Shown here: positions 8,416 through 17,000 of the stretch, piece by piece
Layout of the letters: each line of letters begins with the position of its first letter
Position numbering within the stretch: position 1 is the stretch's first letter
Origin: Pseudopyrenochaeta lycopersici
Taxonomy: Eukaryota; Ascomycota; Dothideomycetes; Pleosporales; Pseudopyrenochaetaceae
DNA: 64,000 nt
Direction: 5' to 3'
NCBI GenBank assembly: GCA_003313425.1
Contig: NHZP01000054.1
Coordinates: 1-64,000 of the forward strand
Made by a program: the position numbers and the translations under genes
The notes under the pieces: generated by a model
Databases searched by the model: none
What the model was told of the DNA's origin: nothing
Seen by the model: only the letters and a program-made list of their open reading frames with translations

Positions 8416-9477
8416 TCAGACACGGTAATACACCTTCGCAACAACAGCTTCCAATACACCTCCAACCCAGATCTGCCCTTTACCAGTACCATCGTCGTTT
8501 ACAACAGAAGTAGGTGTTACCATAACCCACAACTGGAAGTGATTGTTATCAACGGGACGATTATCCTCCTCAATCTCAAACTTTAACGCTTCGTTGAGAG
8601 TCCAATGAGCTTTAATCCTCTGGACACAAGATGTCGCACCCGTCGAAGAGTGCGCACCGAACGCGGGCTGGGGTACACTGATATTTACAGTCGTACACCC
8701 CTTAGACTTAACATACCCAGGTTCACCCCTCTCGCCAATACTGTAGTCCACAGTACCAATAGGCCCACTAGTACCCTTCTTCGTGGAGCACTTAAAAATG
8801 GTCCCATCAGGAGAGTTAAGGGAGTGACTAAAGACAACCTTCCCCTCCATATCCACGCTCTCCCGCTTCGTATTCACTTCGTAGGGGCCGTCCGGGGTAT
8901 CAAGCCCAGTCTCGTCAAGACGGTAAAGACGTTGTTGGTCCTGCTCTTTGCAGCCAATGAGAAAGTCACTCGGGACTCTATCCACCCCGGATTCAACACC
9001 GGCGAGATGACCTGGGTAACTGCGACACAGCACCGCGCTGAGCTCGAACCCAAAGGAATATGCGACCTTCAGATTGAGCGTGACACCTGTCACAACCACT
9101 TCTCGGCGTTTACGGTACTTGTCCGACAAGTAAGGCGCTGCCAACATTGGGCCTTGCGGTGGGATCCCCATAGACACTGGCACCGCAAAATAACGCTGCT
9201 GATACTGCTCAGTGCTCGTCGGTGCGACGTAAAAAGGCCGCGCAGGGTACCCCGTCAGAACAACCGTCTGCTTCTGCCCTTGCTCCATTTCTTGGAGCTT
9301 CCGCTCCATACGAGCAAGCCGCGCTGTGCTAACGCCAGACCTCCGCACCTTCGGTCGAAAGGCCTTACTGTACTTCCTCGTACTCCGTCCCGAAGAACCA
9401 GGCTTCGCTTTGGCCGAATAGCCTGAATAGCGCCCCTTCCGGCCATACCCATACTTACGTGATGTAGTGTAACCCAT
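8416..9477 (-). CDS. Putative ssDNA-virus capsid protein (353 aa)
   Basis: Unspliced ORF from the ATG at 9477, about 55 bp downstream of a TATA box; the open frame continues upstream of the ATG but contains the TATA region. The first 60 or so residues are very rich in Arg, Lys, Ser, Gly and Tyr (for example YGYGRKGRYSGYS), the DNA-binding and nuclear-targeting tail usual in CRESS-virus capsid proteins. A short helical, Gln-rich stretch follows (about 50-70), then about 280 residues with alternating hydrophobic, strand-like pattern, compatible with a single jelly roll. It ends in strand-like residues (VVAKVYYRV) as geminivirus and genomovirus capsids often do. Length is close to known capsid proteins (250-350 aa). 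Intact and unmutated. I cannot name a close family; a fold comparison would decide. Confidence 0.6.
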   Translation of the reverse strand: MGYTTSRKYGYGRKGRYSGYSAKAKPGSSGRSTRKYSKAFRPKVRRSGVSTARLARMERKLQEMEQGQKQTVVLTGYPARPFYVAPTSTEQYQQRYFAVPVSMGIPPQGPMLAAPYLSDKYRKRREVVVTGVTLNLKVAYSFGFELSAVLCRSYPGHLAGVESGVDRVPSDFLIGCKEQDQQRLYRLDETGLDTPDGPYEVNTKRESVDMEGKVVFSHSLNSPDGTIFKCSTKKGTSGPIGTVDYSIGERGEPGYVKSKGCTTVNISVPQPAFGAHSSTGATSCVQRIKAHWTLNEALKFEIEEDNRPVDNNHFQLWVMVTPTSVVNDDGTGKGQIWVGGVLEAVVAKVYYRV

Positions 9478-9528
9478 ATTGCTCCACAAGCTGTCTGTCC
9501 AGACAGAAGAGGCGGGGGGAAGGACCCC

Positions 9529-9537
9529 TTTATATAT
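9529..9537 (-). promoter_or_regulatory. TATA box, capsid-like gene
   Basis: Minus-strand TATATAAAGG about 55 bp upstream of the ATG at 9477, the strongest TATA of the array. Confidence 0.6.
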
Positions 9538-9768
9538 CCACCCATGTAGGACACAGAGTAATCTTTGCCAAGATACACTACTCCGTAGAAAGAGGCACAC
9601 TGCCCACTCCATGTGTTCCCGCCTCCACGTGACAAAAAGGCTAGCGCTTACAGGGGGCAATGGCCCTAAACCCCAGGTGGTTTAACACTTCGTTGTTCGC
9701 TCCACTCACAGGCCCTGCTTACGTGTAAAGTGGCAAGGGTAACCAGCGCAAGGCTGGTGACCACTTGA

Positions 9769-9788
9769 CAACTTTCTAGTGAAAGGAA
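9769..9788. repeat. Half stem-loop joined to telomere repeats
   Basis: Left arm CAACTTTCTAGTG (9769-9781) and AAAGGAA (9782-9788) are followed directly by CCCTAA repeats. The right arm is missing. The break falls at the same GGAA point that carries the single CCCTAA in stem-loop 4. Hairpin ACCAGC/GCTGGT at 9742-9758. Confidence 0.85.
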
Positions 9789-9808
9789 CCCTAACCCTAA
9801 CCCTAACC
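9787..9808. repeat. Internal telomere repeat tract
   Basis: Three full CCCTAA units plus partial ones lie between the viral-like array and the truncated gypsy element. They have the same orientation as the terminal telomere, so they mark a former chromosome end now buried 9.8 kb inside. Confidence 0.93.
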
Positions 9809-12334
9809 GCACACTTCGCAGTTTCGAACAAATTGTCGCACGTCACTCGCAGCACCCGACCAAAAGAACTGCCTTGATAGGATTGCGTAGGTGAGATCTC
9901 TCCCAGGGTGTCCAGTAATATGCGAGTCGTGGATATTTTGAATGATCTGGGTGCGTAGTGGTTCGCAATTTGGAATCCAGATCCTTCCTCGAAATCGTAG
10001 CAAGCCTCTCTCGTCCACGGAGCATTCCGCCATGCTTACGGATTTCTCTTTCTGCAGATCTACTGGAAGGTTTCTCTCTTTGCGTATTACCAGGGTAGTG
10101 AGCTCTCGGTAGAGTTTGTCCTGCTGTCGACTCTTATGCCATAGTTCTTGCATTTGGTCATCTTCGAACAGTCGTACACTCTTCGCAAAATCGATATTGG
10201 TTAGTGATGAGGCGAGAGATAGGACTTGAGTGTTCCTGAGGTGCTTATTCTGAAAGAGCCGTTTGAACCGAGATCGGAGGCGTTCGTCGTCATAGTTGGC
10301 GGGCAGGTCCTGTTCTCGTCGTGACAATGCGTCAGGCTTTCCCATCATCTTCCCGGGCTTCCATTCGAGGGTGAAGTTGAACCTTGAGAGGAATTCTGAC
10401 CAGCGCACTTGTCTCTCTGATAGTTGTCTCTCAGTGTAAAAGTATTTCAGGTTCTTGTGATCAGTTAAGATAGTGAAGTGCTTAACCATGTGCAACTCTG
10501 GCTCCCAGGCTTCCAAACAACGGACGATAGCAAGGAGCTCCTTATCGTGGATTGGGTAATTAGCTTCTGTCGCTGAGTGCTTCTTAGAATAATAAGCAAC
10601 AGGTTGCCAATTGCTGTTCTTGTCCTTCTGTAAGAGTAAGCCACCAGTAGCGTGTCCAGACGAATCTGCTTCCAACAAGGTCTCCTTTTCTGGATCAAAA
10701 TGAGCCAATATTGGTGCTGTGATAAGGAGCTCTTTGATCTTCTCAAATGCTTCTTGACACGCTTCGTCCCATCGGAAGGGGACGTCCTTTCTTGTTAGAT
10801 TAGTGAGGGGTTCAGCGATATCGGAGAACTCTGGTATAAAAACTCGGTAAAAGTTGGCGAATCCAATAAACCCTCGTACGGCCTTCACGGACGATGGCGT
10901 GGCCCAATCACGTATGGCGGCAATCTTGTCGGGGTCAACTCGTATTCCGACTTCTGCCTCAATAATGTATCCAAGGTATTTGACTCTCTTAGTTTCGAAC
11001 TCACACTTGTCAATATCAATCTGGAGTCCGGCGTCCATCAGACGTTGAAGGACTCTTCCAACCTTCTGCCGGTGGTCTTGGAGGGACCCTGAGGAGTAAA
11101 TCAGGATGTCGTCGATGTATGCAGATACAAAGTCGTCCAAGTAATCCTGCAGAACACTATTTATATACCGCTGAAAGGCAGCGGGTGCTCCTGTTAATCC
11201 AAAAGGAACTACGCGCCATTCGAACAATCCGTATCTCGTCCGGAAGGCTGTTTTCCATTCTTCTCCTTTCGCTAGTCGTATCTTGTGGAATGCTGCAATG
11301 ACGTCAAGCTTCGTGAACCATCGCGCCTTCGCTACGTTTCTCAATGTTTCAGTGAACAACGGGAGTGGGTAGCGGTCCTTCTTAGTGATGTTGTTCAGGC
11401 CACGATAGTCTACGCAGAATCGGACTCCTCCTCCGGGCTTTTTGACCATTAACACTGGCGCGGCAGCCGGCGAGTTGCTGGCTCGAATGAACTCTTTATC
11501 TAACAGCTCAGTGAGAGTCTTCCTTAATACGAGCAGTTCTTCTCGGCCCATGCCGTAGAGAGGTCCCCAAGGAATCGTTTTTTCAGATCCGTTCTGGTCT
11601 TTCTCAATCTCAATGTGCAGATCGACACCCTCCCTGTGAGGTGGTAGCTTCTCCGCTAGGTGCTGATCAAAAGCCTTCAACCACTTCTGGTAATGAGGTG
11701 GCAGTTTGACCTTAGGGTCCGATCGTTTGCGTGGCTTCAGAGCTTTCTCGATATCTGCGATCGAGACAGCGTATACTCCTGTATCAAGATTGATACCTTC
11801 CTGTCGGTTCTTCCTACGATTTCTTCTTACTTCAGCCAGAAACGCACTAGCTATAAGTTGTGCGGCCTTGAACTGGGGCGGCCTGCGCAACGTCTTCTTG
11901 CGGTTCCAAACGCGGATGCCAGACACGCCGATGTCCAAGCAGCCCCGTCTTGTAGAGATAGTGACATCAGCATCTTCTAGCCATGGGTTTCCGAGGATTA
12001 GGTCGTACGTGAGGCCAGGGACTACGTAAAAGAAGATGCGCTCCTGCTGGTGTCCATCTATATCGATTGAGGCGTAGGTGATAGTGTTCAGGATTGTCGT
12101 TGATTCTGCGTTCTTCCCTGCGGCTCCTTCTAACCGGCGCGGTGCTATCTTCAACGATGGCAATCTCAGAGATTGAAAGAGTCGTTCACTTATAGCGGAG
12201 TAGCAAAGGCAGCCTGAGTCTACGAGACCGGTAACGAAGTCAGTTCCATTAAGTCTAACGTCCACTAAAAAGGGGTCACCGTCCATCTTTGCTCTTCCTT
12301 CCTCTTTCCATTCTCTCTGAGCTGCCACGTAGTC
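9803..12334 (-). CDS. pol: Pol polyprotein of Ty3/gypsy element, truncated in integrase
   Basis: Open from just after the gag UAG; first ATG at 12286. Domains in order: aspartic protease with DSG instead of DTG (LVDSGCLCYSAI, about residue 40); reverse transcriptase with the LDVIAAFHKI and VPFGL motifs and catalytic YIDD; RNase H beginning LLEADSSGHATGG; and the start of integrase, whose HHCC zinc finger (HITGHPGRD..CEVC) is the last thing encoded. The reading frame ends GGT-TAG, where GGTTAG is the first telomere repeat, so the stop codon is telomeric. The DDE core of integrase is missing, so this copy cannot integrate by itself. Confidence 0.88.
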   Translation of the reverse strand, partial: DYVAAQREWKEEGRAKMDGDPFLVDVRLNGTDFVTGLVDSGCLCYSAISERLFQSLRLPSLKIAPRRLEGAAGKNAESTTILNTITYASIDIDGHQQERIFFYVVPGLTYDLILGNPWLEDADVTISTRRGCLDIGVSGIRVWNRKKTLRRPPQFKAAQLIASAFLAEVRRNRRKNRQEGINLDTGVYAVSIADIEKALKPRKRSDPKVKLPPHYQKWLKAFDQHLAEKLPPHREGVDLHIEIEKDQNGSEKTIPWGPLYGMGREELLVLRKTLTELLDKEFIRASNSPAAAPVLMVKKPGGGVRFCVDYRGLNNITKKDRYPLPLFTETLRNVAKARWFTKLDVIAAFHKIRLAKGEEWKTAFRTRYGLFEWRVVPFGLTGAPAAFQRYINSVLQDYLDDFVSAYIDDILIYSSGSLQDHRQKVGRVLQRLMDAGLQIDIDKCEFETKRVKYLGYIIEAEVGIRVDPDKIAAIRDWATPSSVKAVRGFIGFANFYRVFIPEFSDIAEPLTNLTRKDVPFRWDEACQEAFEKIKELLITAPILAHFDPEKETLLEADSSGHATGGLLLQKDKNSNWQPVAYYSKKHSATEANYPIHDKELLAIVRCLEAWEPELHMVKHFTILTDHKNLKYFYTERQLSERQVRWSEFLSRFNFTLEWKPGKMMGKPDALSRREQDLPANYDDERLRSRFKRLFQNKHLRNTQVLSLASSLTNIDFAKSVRLFEDDQMQELWHKSRQQDKLYRELTTLVIRKERNLPVDLQKEKSVSMAECSVDERGLLRFRGRIWIPNCEPLRTQIIQNIHDSHITGHPGRDLTYAILSRQFFWSGAASDVRQFVRNCEVCG

Positions 12335-12337
12335 CTA
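12335..12337 (-). other. In-frame UAG between gag and pol (possible readthrough)
   Basis: gag ends CAA-TAG-GAC and pol continues in the same frame with no further stop for 843 codons. A single UAG between gag and pol, after CAA, is the layout used for stop-codon readthrough in some retroelements. The alternative is reinitiation at the first pol ATG (12286) or a mutated gag-pol fusion. Confidence 0.6.
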
Positions 12338-13489
12338 TTGCTCTTTGTCAGCTTCGTCTAGCTCGTCTTCAATAGCAGCGCTTGTAACCGCGGCGCTTAA
12401 CGCGGCTTTGACGCTGGTGTACATTGGTCGGATAGCGGCTGCTAGCGGGCATGTTACTATTCGGCACCGGCTGCGGCCGCATCGAAGGCAACGCCCTTCA
12501 CGGCGTCGAGCGTCAATCTCTTCCTGGCCAACCCACTTTGCTCGTTTCCCAAGTAGCTCTTGGTCTTCCGGACGCTTTGAAGGGTATCCGTTTACGTTGC
12601 CTTTGTCGCGGAGGCGGACAGTGTTCACTTGGGTTGGAGTAGGTGGTGTTGGTTCCCATTCCATCATGTCTTCGCGGTTGAATTGCATGGCGGCCTTGCT
12701 ACTAGTAGTTGTTGGCAACGTAGGTACTTGGGCGTCTCTGATAACGCTTCTCTTCTTCGTCCACTGGCCATATAGCTCCATGTCGTTACTTAGGTTTGCG
12801 CACTTTTGGACAAATCCCATATATGTATGGTTGTCGCCTCCTGATGTACCTACTAGCTTGTCTCTCATCTTGTTGTTGAGCGCGTTGCGCAGATAGGATG
12901 TCTTAGCGACGTCGTCCCATCCCTCTGCGTCAGCGTTGGCTATCTCCCTTTCGAACCGGGGGTAGAAGGATATGAAGGTCTCGTCTTCTTTCTGGCGAAT
13001 GGAATGTAGATTCTGGATTGCTTTTTCTTTCCGGTTGCGCTCACCGTAGAGGAGGTCAAGACGGTGAAGAAGTTCGCGAGGATTTGGAGACTCTTGTTTG
13101 TTTGCCATCTCGTAGTATGTAGTAACGTTGATTTTTGCTGTTCCTTCAAGGCGTGCATAGATATAGCGTAGTTGAGCCTTCGAGCTCCCTATAGCTCGCG
13201 CATCTTCTTCAATCTTAGCTTCCATCTCTAGCTTCCATCCTCGCCATTGTGATTTGTTGCCGCTGAACATTGGAGGGTGGGGAAGGCGTGACTTCACAGT
13301 TACCGGGGTAGGTTCGGGCGACGGCGTTGGGGCGGCAGTGGCGCGTGGTGTAAGTTCAGGCGTATTAGATGGCTGCTGTAACTGCGTTTCCAATCGGATG
13401 CTTATATCGTCGAGTTTGGCGAACAACTGCTGGACTAGTTGGTCCATGTTATTAAGCCGCATATTGACTTCTTCGGTAGGGTCCTGCAT
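12335..13489 (-). CDS. gag: Gag protein of Ty3/gypsy element (384 aa)
   Basis: Starts at ATG 13489. An N-terminal helical, Gln-rich region (about 1-45) is followed by a Pro-rich linker and a typical retrotransposon gag core (about 70-235, with motifs such as FSGNKSQWRGWKLEM and FISFYPRFEREIA). A C-terminal Cys cluster, CLRCGRSRCRIVTC (C-x2-C-x4-C-x4-C), stands where most gags have a CCHC zinc knuckle; here the His is a Cys. Ends at a UAG that is in frame with pol. Gag builds the virus-like particle that packages the element RNA. Confidence 0.85.
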   Translation of the reverse strand: MQDPTEEVNMRLNNMDQLVQQLFAKLDDISIRLETQLQQPSNTPELTPRATAAPTPSPEPTPVTVKSRLPHPPMFSGNKSQWRGWKLEMEAKIEEDARAIGSSKAQLRYIYARLEGTAKINVTTYYEMANKQESPNPRELLHRLDLLYGERNRKEKAIQNLHSIRQKEDETFISFYPRFEREIANADAEGWDDVAKTSYLRNALNNKMRDKLVGTSGGDNHTYMGFVQKCANLSNDMELYGQWTKKRSVIRDAQVPTLPTTTSSKAAMQFNREDMMEWEPTPPTPTQVNTVRLRDKGNVNGYPSKRPEDQELLGKRAKWVGQEEIDARRREGRCLRCGRSRCRIVTCPLAAAIRPMYTSVKAALSAAVTSAAIEDELDEADKEQ

Positions 13490-13700
13490 AATGCTTTTTC
13501 AGTGTCCTCGTCAGCTGCGAGATCTTGGTTGTATGTGAGCGGTCTCTAGTAACTGGATTCCAGCTATCTAGTCCAGATGCTATCTACAACCAAGATAGGA
13601 AGAAAAGAGGAGAATTGGGTGCCACGCGAGGTACAAAGTTTTCCGTGCACGAGCCGTATATCCGTGCACGACGGCGCAGCCTCGAGCACTGGCCTAGCCC
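13490..13700. other. Gypsy leader / LTR region, borders unresolved
   Basis: Upstream of gag on the minus strand, where the primer-binding site and 5' LTR are expected. A short inverted pair ACAACCAAGAT/ATCTTGGTTGT (13584-13594 and 13522-13532) is present. No TG..CA border or primer-binding site could be assigned with confidence. Confidence 0.3.
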
Positions 13701-14065
13701 GTTACAACAGATGGCTAACCTTAGGACCCGGCAGCGTTGTTTGTGGAGCCGTGGGCTAGCCTACACACTGTTGCAGGGAACGTGTATAATGCATCAAGCG
13801 AACAGGACGTAAAAAGAAGCCTGGAACGATCAAAGAGTAAGAGACCTACTAGGACTAGGTCTGAGAAAGTGCGTAAAACTCAGGAGGCCAGGCCTAAGTT
13901 AACGAGGCCAGCTATAAATCTTACTGTGAACTTTGGCAGCGAGAGCGAGAATAAGAGTAAGAATCACGGCGAGTTACTACAGAGCAAACCTCTTATTTGG
14001 TTTTATGCAGCTCTTGTTATGTTAATATTTGTGTAAAGTACATAGCGTAATCTTATAATTATATT
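13700..14065 (+). repeat. Duplicated block, copy 1 (less mutated)
   Basis: About 365 bp repeated in direct orientation at 22000-22365. This copy keeps an open + frame (to 14036) rich in Lys, Arg and Ser and ending in a hydrophobic segment (about LIWFYAALVMLIFV). The second copy differs mainly by G-to-A and C-to-T changes. Part of an unidentified repeat family. Confidence 0.65.
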
Positions 14066-17000
14066 ATGTTAAAGGCCTAAAATAGGCTCTCCAGCTACTA
14101 CCTATCGCGCTGTTGTAATGGCGAGGACAGCTCTAATAAAGCTAACGCGAAAAATTAGTAATAAGAAAGAAACGAAGTAGCAGTAGTACTGCAGGCTCCC
14201 TTAACTCTTCGTGAGCATACGTAGCGTAAGTACCTAAACTATCTTAGGCACCTCTAACGCTTCCTAAAGTAAAATAGTATAATCACCTAAAACACCTTAA
14301 CTATATTATAATCCTAAAAGAGCACTCTAATTTAAGGAGTAATAGGATTTTAATAGGAGAGGCGACAAAAACTTTGATAAGAGGAATAAGAATAGGGACG
14401 TACTACTTTATTAGTTTTAATGCAAGCCTAAGAGATAGGAGACGTTAGCTGCGCTAGCAAAGCTCTATTTTTTAAAGATAGAGTAGAGTTCTAGTATTAA
14501 GAAAAAAGGTAATAACTAGCTAAGTAATACAGCCCTAATAGTAACACGCTCTATAAAACCTTCAACTTATTACGTATATATGTCTCTCCAGTAAATATAC
14601 TTTAAATATTAGTATAAGCGCTAAAAATCTATGTAGGAGAGTAAATATATATAGTTTCTTTATTTGTGTAGCACTATTAGAATATAGAGTATTATACTTT
14701 GTTACCTTTTATATCTTACTTATAGTTATATAATTTTATTAATTTCTTATATTCTACTTACTACTCTATGCTTAATAATTACTACCTTCTACTATTAGCT
14801 TTCTACTTTTTACCTCTTACCTTTTACTTTTACTTTCTACTCTCTACTTTTTACTTTTTATCTTACTTTCTATATTTTACTTTCTACGTTTTACTTTCTA
14901 CTACCTACTTTTTAATTTATACTTTTACCTTCTAGTTTATATATTTAATAAAGATAAAGTGTTTACTGTAGTTAAATGTCTGCTCTGCTCCCTTAGGCGT
15001 AGGCTATGTGTCGCTCTAGCTAGAAACCGTTCTACTAAAGCTTAATGTACAGCTGCGTGCACTAATACTGCCTACTAAACGCTCCTAGAGTAACTAGCTT
15101 AAGGTGACTGCAAGAAGGTTTTAGTAACCGCGAGATACATTATGTAATTCCTTTCTTACTTAAGGGATTAAATATCTTCCTGCTTTAACATTACTAACAG
15201 GACTAGTTTTCTATAAGTAAACATAAAACGTTTACTTTTAATAGTAGGACGGAGAGATTCTTAACTTTTTTTTATACTTTTCTTTCTTTTCTATATTAGG
15301 AATTAAGATAATAATCTTACTAGAGGAGGCGTTTAAGGCATAGTATTAAATTCTAAAATGTGCTAGCTTACTTAATTATAAATAGCTATTGGCCACAAAG
15401 TGCGGCACAGTAACTAAAAATAGGTCCTACTTAAACTATAAGAGTACTATCCGTTATCTAGCTCCTACATAAACTAGCCCCTCCACACGCTTATGCGTCT
15501 TTATCTTTTAAACCTAGCACATAATTTGTAAATCTCTATTCTCTGCTCCTTAATAGCCTGTGTCCGGCTGAATGAGCTACCGGTAGAAGTCCTACGCCTG
15601 ATTCTCGTTTAGCTACCCACAACTGCAGCGCTCTCTTTTATACTTACCTGCCGGCGCATTATCGCTGCATGCGACAATTAGGCCACCTAGCGAGACCTTG
15701 TAGCAGCACAACTGACCTTAGCTACTTGCTACTGCACTATTACCGCTTAGTATAAGGAGTAAAGTATCTGGAAGCACTACGTCGTGGCCGATGCCCTAGC
15801 AAGTTAATGATAATTACTTACTAGGGCGGACGTAGAACAATGGCTGCCCTTTATAATTAGCTTACACCGTACGTCTATGCGGCAGGCAAATATCAAGAGA
15901 GTAAGGCTTTTAGCTAATCCGCACAATTTGTACCTACAGACCCTATAGTCATGTCTACAGACGTCGTTTCCCTCCAGCAACTATGCGACAGCCTATGCAA
16001 TATTTCAGATCGTTGTAGTTTAGACGCTGACTCCACCCCCTCAGTCTCGTCAAGCGTCCCGTCAAACGTCTCGTCAGACCTTATCACTAAATTAATCTAC
16101 TCCTTTCACGCCGCCCACGCCTGGCGTCTTGCCCAGGCGGCTAGCTTTTGCCTCTCTGCACGGCTGCTTGTCGGCCCTGCGCGAGTGGACAAAGGCAAGC
16201 CGCTATGCCTGCTGCAATCCGTACAATGGCACCGCCTTACCAACTCGCTTAGGCATTCTATCAAACCTTAGGCTGCTATGTCCTATTCTCTAATGCTTCA
16301 TACTTAAGCGAATCGAGCGGTTGGCTTCTTCTACTAGGAGCTCTGCTGGGCACTCGCTAATAATGCAACATGTAGCGAAAGCACTGCCCACCTCCTGCCG
16401 CCGCCAACTACGTTTTCAATTCCTCTTCCTATGCATTATGCACTATCTGTGCCATTCACATTTAACGGACTACAGGTATTTAGTACATGCCATCTTGCTT
16501 TAATAACGGAGCCAAGCTTTTTCGTAGACGACGAGTGGACAGGGTATACTAGTCTAAACCATAGATCACAAATACGATTTGATGTAATAGGGGGGGACAA
16601 CATTAACGTATCGACTAACCGCCTCGACGAGCTTCCAAACAGTTACTTCTCTTTCCAGGTAGAGCGAGTGATACGGTTTCGGCTAGTGTGGTAATAGGAC
16701 AACAACAGCAAATACCTGTTACATTTAAATTGCTTCTAGTCGCAGACTACTATACACAGACTTAGGGTCACGGTAGACAGAAAAAGCGGGCACTTAGTAA
16801 TTACTTATAACTATCTACTTCGATCTAACTAGGCCTCACTAGATGTAGTTGTTACACCCTTTAGAATTGTAGAGTTAGTTTACCTACAAGGCTATTGGAC
16901 ATGGCTGTAGAAGTCTAAATAGTCTAAGGAGATGTAAAAAATTAAGTAAAGCATAGAAAATAATCTTACTTCCCGCTATCCTAGCTTAGTGCGCTGCTGC

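Larger units (their letters stand above)
72..9788. mobile_element. Telomeric array of multipartite ssDNA-virus-like segments
   Basis: Six complete head-to-tail units (297-1858, 1859-3439, 3440-5021, 5028-6616, 6617-8181, 8182-9788) and one partial unit (72-296). Unit lengths are 1562, 1581, 1582, 1589, 1565 and 1607 bp. They share a common region with a stem-loop, a CCAAT-bearing upstream block (around GCCAAGANACACTAGTCC, then TTCATAGACCAATCAGA) and a minus-strand TATA box, but the coding parts differ. Near-equal length, a shared origin-like region and one gene per unit are hallmarks of multipartite ssDNA virus genomes such as nanovirids and gemytripvirus. A capsid-like gene in the last unit supports this. 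No replication initiator (HUH motifs plus Walker A) is found. Alternative: a telomere-associated repeat family with no virion stage. The repeat structure is certain; the viral nature is inferred. Confidence 0.75.
8182..9788 (-). mobile_element. Unit F of the array (1607 bp), capsid segment
   Basis: Runs from the loop of the stem-loop at 8162-8215 to the half stem-loop at 9769-9788, which is interrupted by telomere repeats. It carries the capsid-like gene 8416-9477. The CCAAT block seen upstream in other units is missing here and the common region is shortened at about 9640-9660. Confidence 0.75.
9803..13489 (-). mobile_element. Ty3/gypsy retrotransposon, 3' truncated at old telomere
   Basis: gag (12335-13489) and pol (9803-12334) are intact and in the Ty3/gypsy order protease, RT, RNase H, integrase, but the element stops in the integrase zinc-binding domain. 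Bases 9789-9808 are telomere repeat. No 3' LTR or rest of integrase is present. The upstream LTR should lie above 13490 but I could not fix its borders. The element shows no RIP-like stops, in contrast to the repeats at 14-39 kb, so it is a younger insertion. Confidence 0.85.

Noticed and set aside
8605..9426. 273-codon plus-strand ORF in unit F
   Set aside because: Lies antisense to the capsid-like gene, has no promoter on that strand and a composition typical of a shadow frame.
277..9781. CRISPR-like array from the regularly spaced repeats
   Set aside because: Spacing is about 1.6 kb with genes between, in a eukaryotic chromosome; these are tandem genome-sized units.
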